Source: Cladorhizidae sp. MBARI D1340-BT2 | Taxonomy: Eukaryota > Porifera > Demospongiae > Poecilosclerida > Cladorhizidae | NCBI GenBank assembly: GCA_028752905.1 | Contig: JAQNBH010000017.1 | Span: 33,555,908 to 33,619,907 of the forward strand | Direction: 5' to 3' | Length of the DNA stretch: 64,000 nucleotides | Part shown: positions 59,101-64,000 of the stretch, in pieces | Numbering within the stretch: the stretch's first letter is position 1 | Layout: every line of letters starts with the position of its first letter | Notes under the pieces: model-generated | Database searches by the model: none | Seen by the model: the letters and a program-made list of their open reading frames with translations, nothing else | Told to the model about the DNA's origin: nothing | Position numbers and translations under genes: made by a program

Positions 59101-60762
59101 AGGCTTCGGTGCAGTACCTCTACGCCTTCGCTCTCAATCGCAGGAACAGGGAAGGAGACAGAACGAATGCTGTTCAGATTCTGGAGAAGGTCTGTGAGGA
59201 ATTTAGCGAGGATGCGTTTTTGTTAGAGGCCGGGATGGTTAGGGGTGTGGTTTAGCACTGCACACATAACAAGTGTAGAGTGAAGGGATTACATAATCCT
59301 GGACTGCATGGTAGGATTGCATCGTCTTAGCCATAGAGCTGCTGCTCTTGCCCTAACCCTTGTTCTAGCCCTAATCCTTGCCCTGATCCTTGCCCTAAAC
59401 CTTGCTCTATTCCTCGCTGAAGCCCTAATCCTTGCCCTGATCCTTGCCCTAACCCTTGCCCTGATCCTTGCCCTGATCCTTGCCCTAACCCTTTCCCTAA
59501 TCCTTGCCCTAGCCCTTGCTCTATCCCTCGCTGAAGCCCTAATCCTTGCCCTAACTCTTGCTCTATCCCTCGCGAAGCCCTAATCCTTGCCCTAGCCCTT
59601 GCTCTATCCCTCGCTGAAGCCCTAATCCTTGCCCTAGCCCTTGCTCTATCCCTCGCTGAAGCCCTAATCCTTGCCCTAACCCTTGCTCTATCCCTCGCGA
59701 AGCCCTAATCCTTGCCCTAGCCCTTGCTCTATCCCTCACTGAAGCCCTAATCCTTGCCCTAGCCCTTGCTCTATCCCTTGCTGAAGCCCTAATCCTTGCT
59801 CTATCCCTCGCTGAAGCCCTAATCAAGTGTTTATTTGTCCAGTGTTGATAATGTCAGCGTGAAGAAGAAGTATTGTGGCATGTGAGGTAATCACCTCATT
59901 AGTCAACCCTAATTGCACTGTCTCCCCCCCCAGTGTGATGTTGTCCAGTTGTCCTCATAGAGCTCTTGTCTACGTACTTTGCAGGTCCTCGAGGAGAAGG
60001 AGAACCATGTACCGGACATCATCTGCTTGTGTGGTCGCATTTACAAAGACAAGTTTGTGGAGTCCAGACACACGGACAATGCCTACAGAGATAAGGCCAT
60101 CCACTGGTACAAGAAAGGCTTCGAGGTGCAGCCGAACGAGTATGCAGGGATCAACCTTGCCACGCTCCTGGTCATCTCCGGAAAGAGCTTTGCCACTTGT
60201 ACTTTGTTGAAGCACGTGGGTGAGTGTGGGTTGTGAGGGTGGGGAGGGGAGTTGGGTGGAGGTGTGGGTGGGGAGAGGGGGTGGGGATGGAGGAGTCTTG
60301 TATGGCTCCCTCAAATGTGCACGACCACGTGGTAAAAGAAGATCTGGTCCAAAATTTTGTTCTGATTTTCCACGATTTTTCTGGAATTAATGACATGCTA
60401 ATGAAGTGCCTGAGGTCATGTGTAGGCGTGACATGCTAATGAAGTGCATGTAAATAAGTTAGCCCAAAAATGCTTAGTAGACAAGAACAAAAAGGCGTGG
60501 CTAGCGAGCCTGGGTGAGGACTGAGGGAGCTCTGAGCAAAGATCAGTCCATTTCAGTTCCTATTCTCTAGTAGTGTATTTGTATGTGGATATGTGCGTAC
60601 AGGTGCCACTCTGAATGTGCTGATTGGTCGTAAGGGCAGCTTGCAGTCCCAGACGGACTACTGGGTGGTGGCCACCTACTTTGAGATCAGTGTCCTGGCG
60701 GAGAACTACCCCAAGGTCTGCGAAGCTGCTGAGTGCATGTTCAAACTCAACCCCCCTCTCTG
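40926..60762 (+). CDS. MAP3K5-like: ASK-type MAP3K gene, central part (five exons)
   Basis: Stress-activated MAP kinase kinase kinase of the ASK family, which in animals phosphorylates MKK4/7 and MKK3/6 to activate JNK and p38. Five exons (40926-41001, 44449-44544, 59043-59189, 59985-60219, 60603-60762) join in phase 2/0, 0/0, 0/0, 0/1 and 1/2 to encode about 237 residues. Landmarks shared with animal ASK proteins, from memory: [38 protein letters not shown], and DYWVV...[15 protein letters not shown]...FKLNPPLW. All belong to the TRAF-binding/TPR central regulatory region. Neither the N-terminal thioredoxin-binding region nor the kinase domain is in the window. ASK1, ASK2 and ASK3 cannot be told apart here, and a single pre-duplication ortholog is likely in an early animal. 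Introns are 3.4, 14.5, 0.8 and 0.4 kb. Confidence 0.85.
41018..41158. repeat. (ACT)n microsatellite
   Basis: Imperfect ACT/ATT trinucleotide run starting 16 bp inside the intron after exon a. It opens poly-Leu and poly-Ser frames on both strands that are not genes. Confidence 0.95.
41246..43490. repeat. 38-bp minisatellite (about 58 copies)
   Basis: Repeat built on ggctagatgctctaacattt plus attaggaataatggtgaa. A 36-bp subtype lacks GC (agatctctaac). The right third is a distinct subfamily reading acctttatcaggaataatg, with ataaagac in place of gtgaaggc, so the array is layered with an older or diverged right end. Confidence 0.95.
43580..43850. repeat. ATT/GTT/ACT microsatellite cluster
   Basis: Mixed trinucleotide runs (GTT, ATT, ACT) giving open frames of Leu, Val, Cys or Tyr in several phases. 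No gene. Confidence 0.9.
43941..44413 (-). mobile_element. 5' end of a pogo/Tigger-like element
   Basis: Read on the minus strand the element starts at 44413 with CAGTAGACTCTCGCTCATTC, a typical pogo/Tigger terminus, next to a TA at 44414-44415. After about 140 bp a reading frame starts at 44275 ([15 protein letters not shown], then [12 protein letters not shown]), the conserved start of the pogo/CENP-B N-terminal helix-turn-helix, and stops at about 44186. A frame break then moves later sequence to another phase, where an open frame (44312-43941) continues. The left end is lost near the microsatellite. The terminus lies only 35 bp upstream of ASK exon b. Confidence 0.6.
44449..44544 (+). CDS. 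MAP3K5-like: ASK-like exon b
   Basis: Acceptor ctattag before 44449 and donor acag/gtacag after 44544; 32 codons, phase 0 at both ends. Encodes [16 protein letters not shown], then [16 protein letters not shown]. The last nine residues match the (V)LTA..V...LL(S/T)YRDIQ helix of ASK proteins, where the family continues directly into DYDS. The next exon begins DYES, across a 14.5-kb intron. Confidence 0.85.
44541..44642. repeat. 22-bp repeats overlapping the exon b donor
   Basis: Four to five degenerate copies of ggtacagtatatagagacac follow each other, the first beginning at the exon b splice donor itself. At least two downstream copies also read GGTACAG. Confidence 0.8.
44721..44825. repeat. 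33-bp repeat (three copies)
   Basis: Three near-perfect copies of gcaggaggaggtgtgtattt plus gtcgctctttcac, intronic. A nearby 9-bp repeat (gcgaacctt, three copies) lies at about 44932-44960. Confidence 0.9.
44830..46200. other. Intron stretch with unassigned open frames
   Basis: Somewhat GC-rich between 45,600 and 46,200, with several overlapping plus-strand frames (45562-45666, 45691-45987, 45716-46039) that shift into each other. A short frame at 45562 begins with a hydrophobic leader-like stretch ([16 protein letters not shown]). This resembles a decayed coding region, but I do not recognise a family. Confidence 0.3.
46830..46960. repeat. 16-bp minisatellite (8 copies)
   Basis: Tandem cacatgtRgcctgcttc units. 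They lie directly left of the decayed minus-strand gene relic. Confidence 0.9.
46965..47258 (-). pseudogene. Decayed gene of an uncharacterised invertebrate family, C-terminal part
   Basis: Minus-strand remnant on the left of the pogo derivative at 47261-48136. It starts with [20 protein letters not shown], is interrupted by a G/C homopolymer (47130-47155), and continues in other frames with [20 protein letters not shown] and finally [16 protein letters not shown]. From memory, the block [15 protein letters not shown] after (L)..H..TRKR.LVDTLF.LG is highly conserved in a large, unnamed repetitive family in cnidarian, sponge and other invertebrate genomes. No catalytic domain is known to me, so I assign no function. 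Confidence 0.6.
47261..48136 (+). mobile_element. Non-autonomous pogo-like element (876 bp)
   Basis: Complete ends: CTGTAAACCCAGAAAAGTT on the left, the same sequence inverted on the right, then aGcg/gGcg (22 of 23 bases identical). TA duplications flank both sides (47259-47260 and 48137-48138), as expected for the Tc1/mariner/pogo superfamily. Several TTAGCG/CGCTAA motifs repeat just inside both ends. The interior keeps only the C-terminal part of a transposase. It is inserted in the relic whose parts lie at 46965-47258 and 48139-49020. Confidence 0.85.
47633..47905 (+). pseudogene. DDE_1 (pogo) transposase C-terminal fragment
   Basis: Encodes [18 protein letters not shown], then [20 protein letters not shown] and [20 protein letters not shown]. 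These are the second catalytic Asp region (IFDV) and the FVP..CTGE.QPLDV..N block of DDE_1 transposases, ending at a stop where the family would go on. Immediately upstream, a 37-bp tandem duplication (47596-47632 repeated at 47633-47669) puts the preceding sequence out of frame. The first catalytic Asp and the DNA-binding region are missing, so the fragment cannot be an active transposase. Confidence 0.75.
48139..49020 (-). pseudogene. Decayed gene of an uncharacterised invertebrate family, N-terminal part
   Basis: Upstream half of the relic at 46965-47258, separated from it by the pogo derivative. Minus-strand blocks in order: [20 protein letters not shown], then [19 protein letters not shown] and APGDM; after a frame change, [13 protein letters not shown]; then [16 protein letters not shown]; and near the left end [11 protein letters not shown]. 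Order and spacing match, from memory, the unnamed repetitive family whose members start C.FC....G...LH..., with ALE..KYH..CL and then ALV.M...GP. The relic has several frameshifts and stops and is not functional. Plus-strand open frames across it (for example 48216-48536) are shadows. Confidence 0.6.
49094..49313. mobile_element. Foldback element with arms of about 85 bp
   Basis: The left arm (CAATTTGTATCGACCTTTGG, then TGACCTTGAGAGGTCACTGACC) recurs inverted on the right (49252-49308) with a few mismatches and a 2-bp AG insertion. The arms extend through the T run (CACCTTTTTT) into the gcacc/ggtgc centre. The short middle (about 49180-49225) has no coding potential. Exact ends and target duplication are unclear. 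Confidence 0.65.
49360..50195. repeat. 43-bp minisatellite (about 19 copies)
   Basis: Built on gaattgcagggtactgctag plus gtgcagggctcctcctagggtga. The left edge has shorter, gapped members (49420-49560) and both edges contain an aaggtgtag variant; the middle is homogeneous. Confidence 0.95.
50200..51215. other. Intron stretch without recognised gene
   Basis: Contains three or four degenerate copies of cccttacctaaaYtatg at about 50497-50620 and about 2.5 copies of a 22-bp repeat (gtgggcRtgYctagcattgt) at 51011-51060. Minus-strand open frames at 50893-51134 show no domain. Confidence 0.5.
51215..51645. repeat. Minisatellite of about 75 bp in mixed subtypes
   Basis: About six units built on gctgacttggctgttatgaa followed by gtagagcc...agtgacaagaaRcattc. 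Two subtypes alternate (with or without agctcta; gaaaacaaccc or gagagcaatcc), giving a dimer period near 150 bp. Followed by a TA/CATA microsatellite at 51667-51698. Confidence 0.85.
51784..52116 (-). other. Possible minus-strand exon or decayed ORF
   Basis: A 110-codon open frame of mixed composition ([16 protein letters not shown] and [17 protein letters not shown] stretches), not explained by repeats. After ...LLLDER it meets gaac/gtaagt at about 51919 on the minus strand, an ideal splice donor. No family recognised. It could be a nested gene's exon, a mobile-element remnant, or chance. Confidence 0.2.
52455..52715. repeat. Polypyrimidine CTCTCC-rich tract
   Basis: About 260 bp almost purely C and T on the plus strand, a strong strand asymmetry that could form triplex DNA. 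The long open frames here are compositional. Confidence 0.9.
53060..53405. repeat. 42-bp minisatellite (about 7 copies)
   Basis: Built on cctttcaacatcatgagtgg plus ttcacagttgctcctaatggaa; 42 is a multiple of three, so a 14-residue repeat frame stays open. The outer copies are degenerate. Not considered coding. Confidence 0.92.
53513..55131. repeat. 23-bp minisatellite, left half (about 70 copies)
   Basis: Built on tatggctatatctatactat plus tgg, with variants gtgtggc, ggctgta and atatata. The unit has no stop codon in any plus-strand frame, so all three frames are open for more than 1 kb and translate to the same 23-residue cycle. Interrupted by the element at 55132-56466. Confidence 0.97.
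55124..56474. mobile_element. hAT-like non-autonomous element (1,335 bp) with 8-bp TSD
   Basis: The element proper is 55132-56466. Ends: CAGTGGGGCTCAATTAA on the left, and TTAATTGAACCCCACTG on the right (reverse complement CAGTGGGGTTCAATTAA). The target duplication GCTATATA is at 55124-55131 and 56467-56474, and removing one copy restores the 23-bp repeat phase. Subterminal A/T-rich motifs (gacaagttaactaa, aattcaacttt) recur near both ends. The interior has no transposase, and a 65-codon minus-strand frame (56026-56223) shows no domain. An 8-bp duplication with CAGTG ends points to hAT. Confidence 0.82.
56467..57949. repeat. 23-bp minisatellite, right half (about 64 copies)
   Basis: Continuation of 53513-55131 beyond the inserted element. 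It contains several irregular junctions (near 56556, 56826, 57520, 57655) where a unit is cut short, and ends in tatactattagagtcaaacg. Confidence 0.97.
58116..58790. repeat. 25-bp minisatellite (27 copies)
   Basis: Built on aggtcactaaacagcaaggtctgag. Variants ctgGgag and actaGac occur in the same order in two blocks (around 58365-58445 and 58540-58620), suggesting duplication of a multi-repeat block. Confidence 0.95.
58800..59042. other. End of the 14.5-kb ASK intron
   Basis: Unique-looking sequence without repeats between the 25-bp array and the exon c acceptor (gcgtggttatag). Confidence 0.5.
59043..59189 (+). CDS. MAP3K5-like: ASK-like exon c
   Basis: Acceptor gtggttatag before 59043 and donor gagaag/gtctgt after 59189; 49 codons, phase 0 at both ends. 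Encodes [19 protein letters not shown], then [20 protein letters not shown] and TNAVQILEK. The [12 protein letters not shown] motif is nearly invariant in ASK proteins and is the strongest single piece of evidence for the family. The open frame runs on into the intron, but family alignment and the phase of exon d favour ending at 59189. Confidence 0.9.
59335..59825. repeat. Telomere-like hexamer/dodecamer repeat
   Basis: Intronic run of hexamers alternating CCCTAA/CCCTGA/CCCTAG with CCTTG-type units (ccctaatccttg, ccctaacccttg). The right half has a longer period with ctctatccctcgctgaag. It resembles degenerate (CCCTAA)n telomere sequence read as pairs. Confidence 0.85.
59985..60219 (+). CDS. 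MAP3K5-like: ASK-like exon d
   Basis: Acceptor actttgcag before 59985 and donor gtg g/gtgagt after 60219; 78 codons plus one base. Encodes [20 protein letters not shown], then [40 protein letters not shown] and [27 protein letters not shown] and the W(F/Y)KK.FE..P....GIN block are hallmarks of the ASK TPR region. The exon is the longest seen and carries two predicted helical repeats. Confidence 0.9.
60220..60602. other. Short ASK intron
   Basis: G-rich at its start (gtgggtggggagagggggtgg), otherwise without repeats; ends gtgcgtacag. Confidence 0.6.
60603..60762 (+). CDS. MAP3K5-like: ASK-like exon e
   Basis: Acceptor gtgcgtacag before 60603 and donor ctctg/gtgagt after 60762. The first two bases complete the Gly codon of exon d and the last codon (Trp) is split after two bases. 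Encodes [20 protein letters not shown], then [20 protein letters not shown] and [14 protein letters not shown], matching the family's GKKG.L....YW.V..F...SVLA.D...V..A.E..FKL..P.W. The family then continues YL, expected in the next exon, which I do not find before 64000. The exon's last 54 bases are copied twice in the following intron. Confidence 0.9.
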
Positions 60763-60900
60763 GTGAGTGACCCCCAAGGTCTGCGAAGCTGCTGAGTGCA
60801 TGTTCAAACTCAACCCCCCTCTCTGGTGAGTGACCCCCAAGGTCTGCGAAGCTGCTGAGTGCATGTTCAAACTCAACCCCCCTCTCTGGTGAGTGACCCC
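60709..60900. repeat. 63-bp tandem triplication of exon e end plus donor
   Basis: Three exact copies (60709-60771, 60772-60834, 60835-60897) of the exon e 3' end together with its gtgagtgac donor. Reading past the first donor keeps the frame but meets TGG TGA at once, so the extra copies cannot add residues. Confidence 0.97.
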
Positions 60901-60914
60901 CTGTCAGTCCAACC

Positions 60915-60992
60915 TTTTATTGTAATTATTATTGTTGTTGTTATTATTATTGTTGTTGTTGTTGTTATTATTACTGTTGTTATTATTTACGC
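60915..60992. repeat. ATT/GTT microsatellite
   Basis: Trinucleotide run of mixed ATT and GTT, intronic. Confidence 0.9.
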
Positions 60993-62890
60993 CTTGACCG
61001 TCCGTCCGTCCATTAGCATGTAACACTTATACGCACGGGCAGATCAAATTTATTCCTTCGTCATTACCACGGGGGAATCCCGGAGAACCCTATGCGTCAA
61101 ATAATAACGCATGCACCCCAATATGGAATTGTGAAGCAAGTACAGAATGGCTACTCTGTGAGTCTGCACAGCTGAGCAACAACCACACAGCGTGCAACAG
61201 AAAGCAGGAGAGCTGCAGAAGATAGGCAGAGAAAGAAAAGGGGCTGCAAGTGAAACTGCGTGAGAAACTGCAAGAAAAGTTGACTAGGAAAGACAAAGGG
61301 AGTGAAGACCAACAGAGAAACTGAGGATCTATCCCAGAACAAATGATACTTCACAGAGCAGAAATTTCAGCAAGCACAAGGGATGAGGAGAGAGCATCCA
61401 ATACCCGTAGAAGAAAGGAACTGAGGGCTTCACTGCCAGAAGTGTAAGGGATGAGGAGAGAGCAGCAAAGATTGGTAGGTGGAGAGAAGTGAAGGCTGCA
61501 CTGTCAGAGATTGTAAAGGATGAAGGAAGATCAGCAAACACACTGGTAGCATTGAGGGGTCAGCCAAGCAATAACTCGCACCAAACATTATTCTCGTGAA
61601 GTATTTTTTACCTACTTTACCATTTTCTGGCATATTTGATGTTTATTATGTATTATAATTATAGAACTAAATAAATTCACCAAGAAGACTAGAGCACAAT
61701 GGTAGATTATTTATAGAGGGGTCTTCTTGAAAGAACCCTGACATGTCAATACTTGATAATCACAAACACATAATAAACACCTTCCAACCACAACACACAA
61801 ACATTTATACATCTCACAGAGTTTAGGATGCTGTGCTGGTTCATGTGTCTGGTCACATGACATGACTACATCATCAGCGCATTGTGAAACCGCCTGCCCT
61901 GACCATGATCAACCCCCCAGGGCCTAATCAAGTAATTCATGATGATGTAATCATAGTCCACCTCGTGTAATCATGATGACATAATTGCTTTGGGCACTAC
62001 ACAAAAGTCAGGTGACCTCTTGACATATGGTGAAAGTGTTGACGTACAGTTGTACTCATAAATAATTTTCCATTCCAAGTTCCCGATCTACGTACGTACT
62101 ACTTTTTGAGCGATAAAATGTGGGTGTTTTTTTATACTCATTTCTAAGAGTCCTTTCAAAAATGCAGCATCCATTGTGCTTGCATGCGTCATGTCCTGAA
62201 GTTAAATATTCACATGCTGCATGCGATGAACTGAACTGCCGACCGTGTCCAGACGCTGGCTCGAGTAAGTCAGTTGTGTAGCGTGCAACTCTCTTCTCAT
62301 GCTATGGTGTACTCAACCTATAAAAATAAAGAATTCTAAACCTCAACTTCAAAGGCTTGATGGCCCCAACAATCTCCTAGATATTGGTGGAGGTGGAGGG
62401 ATGCAGTGCCTAGGCAGGGCCACTTCCTGAAGCTCTACCGGAGACACGTACTATTGCCAGACGTCCAGGCAATGGGAGACCTTCTGTTACCATTGAGGAA
62501 ACCAAGCAGACCACGGAGGCTAAGTGTAGGCAAATCTTGAATTTTAAGCTGCCATGCCATCCATGAATTATAGTAAATTGTGGCTCATATAAGGAATATG
62601 AAGTCTAGGAACCTGTCTTGCTATGCAGAGCTTGGCAAGGTAGCTATCGGTACAGTTAAAAGGACAGGTAACTTAGTTACTAGATCTAGGCTGATGGTGG
62701 GCCAATGGCCTACCAATTACATGGCCTTCTTCAAAGCAAGGGTTACTCTCTTTCTTTGGTAGCCATCTTGTGGTGTTGGACATCTCTTGGTGGGATATTT
62801 CGGGGCAGTTCACATTGTTAACTAATCAGAGAGGCAAACAAGATGATTGTTGGCCTTGTAGGTGCTTATGTTTAACTAACTGGGTGAGTC
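60993..62890. other. No gene recognised
   Basis: Probably intron. Around 61370-61560 there are two to three imperfect copies of a segment of about 70 bp (aagggatgaggagagagcag...gaaggcttcactg). Minus-strand frames at 61090-61633 and a 60-codon plus-strand frame at 62580 show no domain. No ASK exon was found. Confidence 0.45.
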
Positions 62891-62892
62891 TC

Positions 62893-63850
62893 AAGCTTGC
62901 TGGGGACTAAACTGGCCATTGTGGCCAAGGTTAGAAGATTGCTAGGGACTAAGCTGGTCACTGTGGCCAAGGTTAGGGGGTTGCTGGGGACTAAACTGGC
63001 CACTGTGGCCAAGGTTAGGAGATTGCTAGGGACTAAGCTGGTCACTGTGGCCAAGGTTAGGGGGTTGCTGGGGACTAAGCTGGCCACTGTGGCCAAGGTT
63101 AGGAGGAGGTTGCTAGGGACTAAGCTGGCCACTGTGGCCAAGGTTAGGGGGTTGCAGGGGACTAAGCTGGCCACTGTGGCCAAGGTTAGGGGGTTGCTGG
63201 GGACTAAGCTGGCCACTGTGGCCAAGGTTAGGGTGTTGCTGGGGACTAAGCTGGCCACTGTGGCCAAGGTTAGGGTGTTGCTGGGGACTAAGCTGGCCAC
63301 TGTGGCCAAGGTTAGGGGGGTTGCTGGGAACTAAGCTGGCCACTGTGGCCAAGGTTAGGGTGTTGCTGGGGACTAAGCTGGTCACTGTGACCAAGGTTAG
63401 GAGGTTGCTGGGGACCAAGCTGGTCACTGTGGCCAAGGTTAGGGGGTTGCTGGGGACTAAGCTGGTCACTGTGGCCAAGGTTAGGGGGTGCTGAGGACTA
63501 AGCTGGCCACTGTGGCCAAGGTTAGGAGGTTGCTGGGGACTAAGCTGGCCACTGTGGTCAAGGTTAGGGGGTTGCTGGGGACTAAGCTGGCCACTGTGGC
63601 CAAGGTTAGGAGTTGGCTGGTCACTGTGGCCAAGGTTAGGAGGTTGCTGGGGACTAAGCTGGTCACTGTGGCCAAGGTTAGGAGGTTGCTGGAGACTAAG
63701 CTGGCCACTGTGGCCAAGGTTAGGAGGTTGCTGGGGACTAAGCTGGCCACTGCGGCCAAGGTTAGGAGGTTGCTAGGGACTAAGCTGGCCACTGTGGCCA
63801 AGGTTAGGGGGTTGCTGAGGACTAAGCTGGCCACTGTGGCCAAGGTTTGG
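62893..63850. repeat. 42-bp minisatellite (about 23 copies)
   Basis: Built on ttgctggggactaagctggc plus cactgtggccaaggttagggg. The inverted pair tggcc-actg-tggcca gives each unit a small hairpin (GGCCAC..GTGGCC). Open 14-residue repeat frames exist on both strands because 42 is a multiple of three; not considered coding. Confidence 0.95.
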
Positions 63851-64000
63851 GGGTTGATGCCTCAGCTGAAGATGCGAAAGCTTTGCTGGATATAAGCGTG
63901 CCAGGGATCAACTCGGGTGGACCTAAAGACCACGGTTTCTTGTTGAAATTAGATTTTCAATAACATTATTTTATCGGAGAGGCAGGAAGTGGATTTGAGA
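63851..64000. other. Right window edge, no gene recognised
   Basis: Short unique stretch after the 42-bp array; nothing identifiable. Confidence 0.4.

Noticed and set aside
59335..59825. True telomere or chromosome end
   Set aside because: Unique coding exons continue on both sides, so at most it is an interstitial, degenerate telomere-like repeat.
59308..59826. Leu/Ala-rich and Arg/Ala-rich frames over the hexamer repeat
   Set aside because: Compositional frames on both strands of a simple repeat in an intron.
62872..63895. 14-residue repeat frames (LLGTKLATVAKVRG and the antisense LTLATVASLVPSNP)
   Set aside because: They stay open on both strands because the unit is 42 bp; no flanking coding signal.

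Overview
This is eukaryotic, probably early-branching metazoan (sponge-like) DNA. The gene has small exons with GT/AG introns, and the mobile elements are hAT/DUF4371, pogo and an invertebrate repetitive gene family. The species cannot be fixed from the sequence. About two thirds of the window is tandem repeat, and the only host gene I recognise is part of an ASK-type MAP kinase kinase kinase (MAP3K5/MAP3K15 family).

Region 1 (1-39,444) is a higher-order satellite of seven head-to-tail units, 3.35 to 10.0 kb long. Each complete unit carries, left to right: a decayed minus-strand hAT/DUF4371 transposase relic of about 1.2 kb; an A-rich tract; a promoter-like segment with CCAAT boxes and a minus-strand TATA box; a few 49-bp repeats; an array of a 29-bp minisatellite (0 to about 269 copies); a second copy of a 119-bp piece of the promoter-like segment; and an array of a 27-bp A/T-rich minisatellite (about 38-50 copies). 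Non-array parts are nearly identical between units. Units 3 and 4 have exactly the same length (4,102 bp), and unit 6 looks like a recombination product between the two 119-bp repeats. The satellite ends at a 193-bp terminal-inverted-repeat element sitting in the last 29-mer.

Region 2 (39,640-60,900) holds five consecutive plus-strand exons of the ASK-like gene: 40,926-41,001; 44,449-44,544; 59,043-59,189; 59,985-60,219; 60,603-60,762. All junction phases agree, and together they encode about 237 residues of the central TRAF-binding/TPR regulatory region. The first visible exon starts inside a codon, so more exons lie upstream. I see none between the satellite and this exon, so the whole satellite may sit inside an ASK intron. 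The kinase domain would lie beyond the right edge. The introns are crowded with minisatellites (unit lengths 38, 22, 33, 16, 43, about 75, 42, 23, 25 and 12 bp) and with mobile-element relics: a pogo 5' end, an 876-bp pogo derivative with TA duplications that splits a decayed gene of an uncharacterised invertebrate family, a foldback element, and a 1,335-bp hAT-like element with an 8-bp target duplication inside the 23-bp array.

Region 3 (60,900-64,000) has a microsatellite, about 1.9 kb without a recognisable gene, and a 42-bp minisatellite.

Homology statements rest on memory of the families; no search was run. Long near-identical arrays are also where assemblies fail, so copy numbers and unit order should be read with care.
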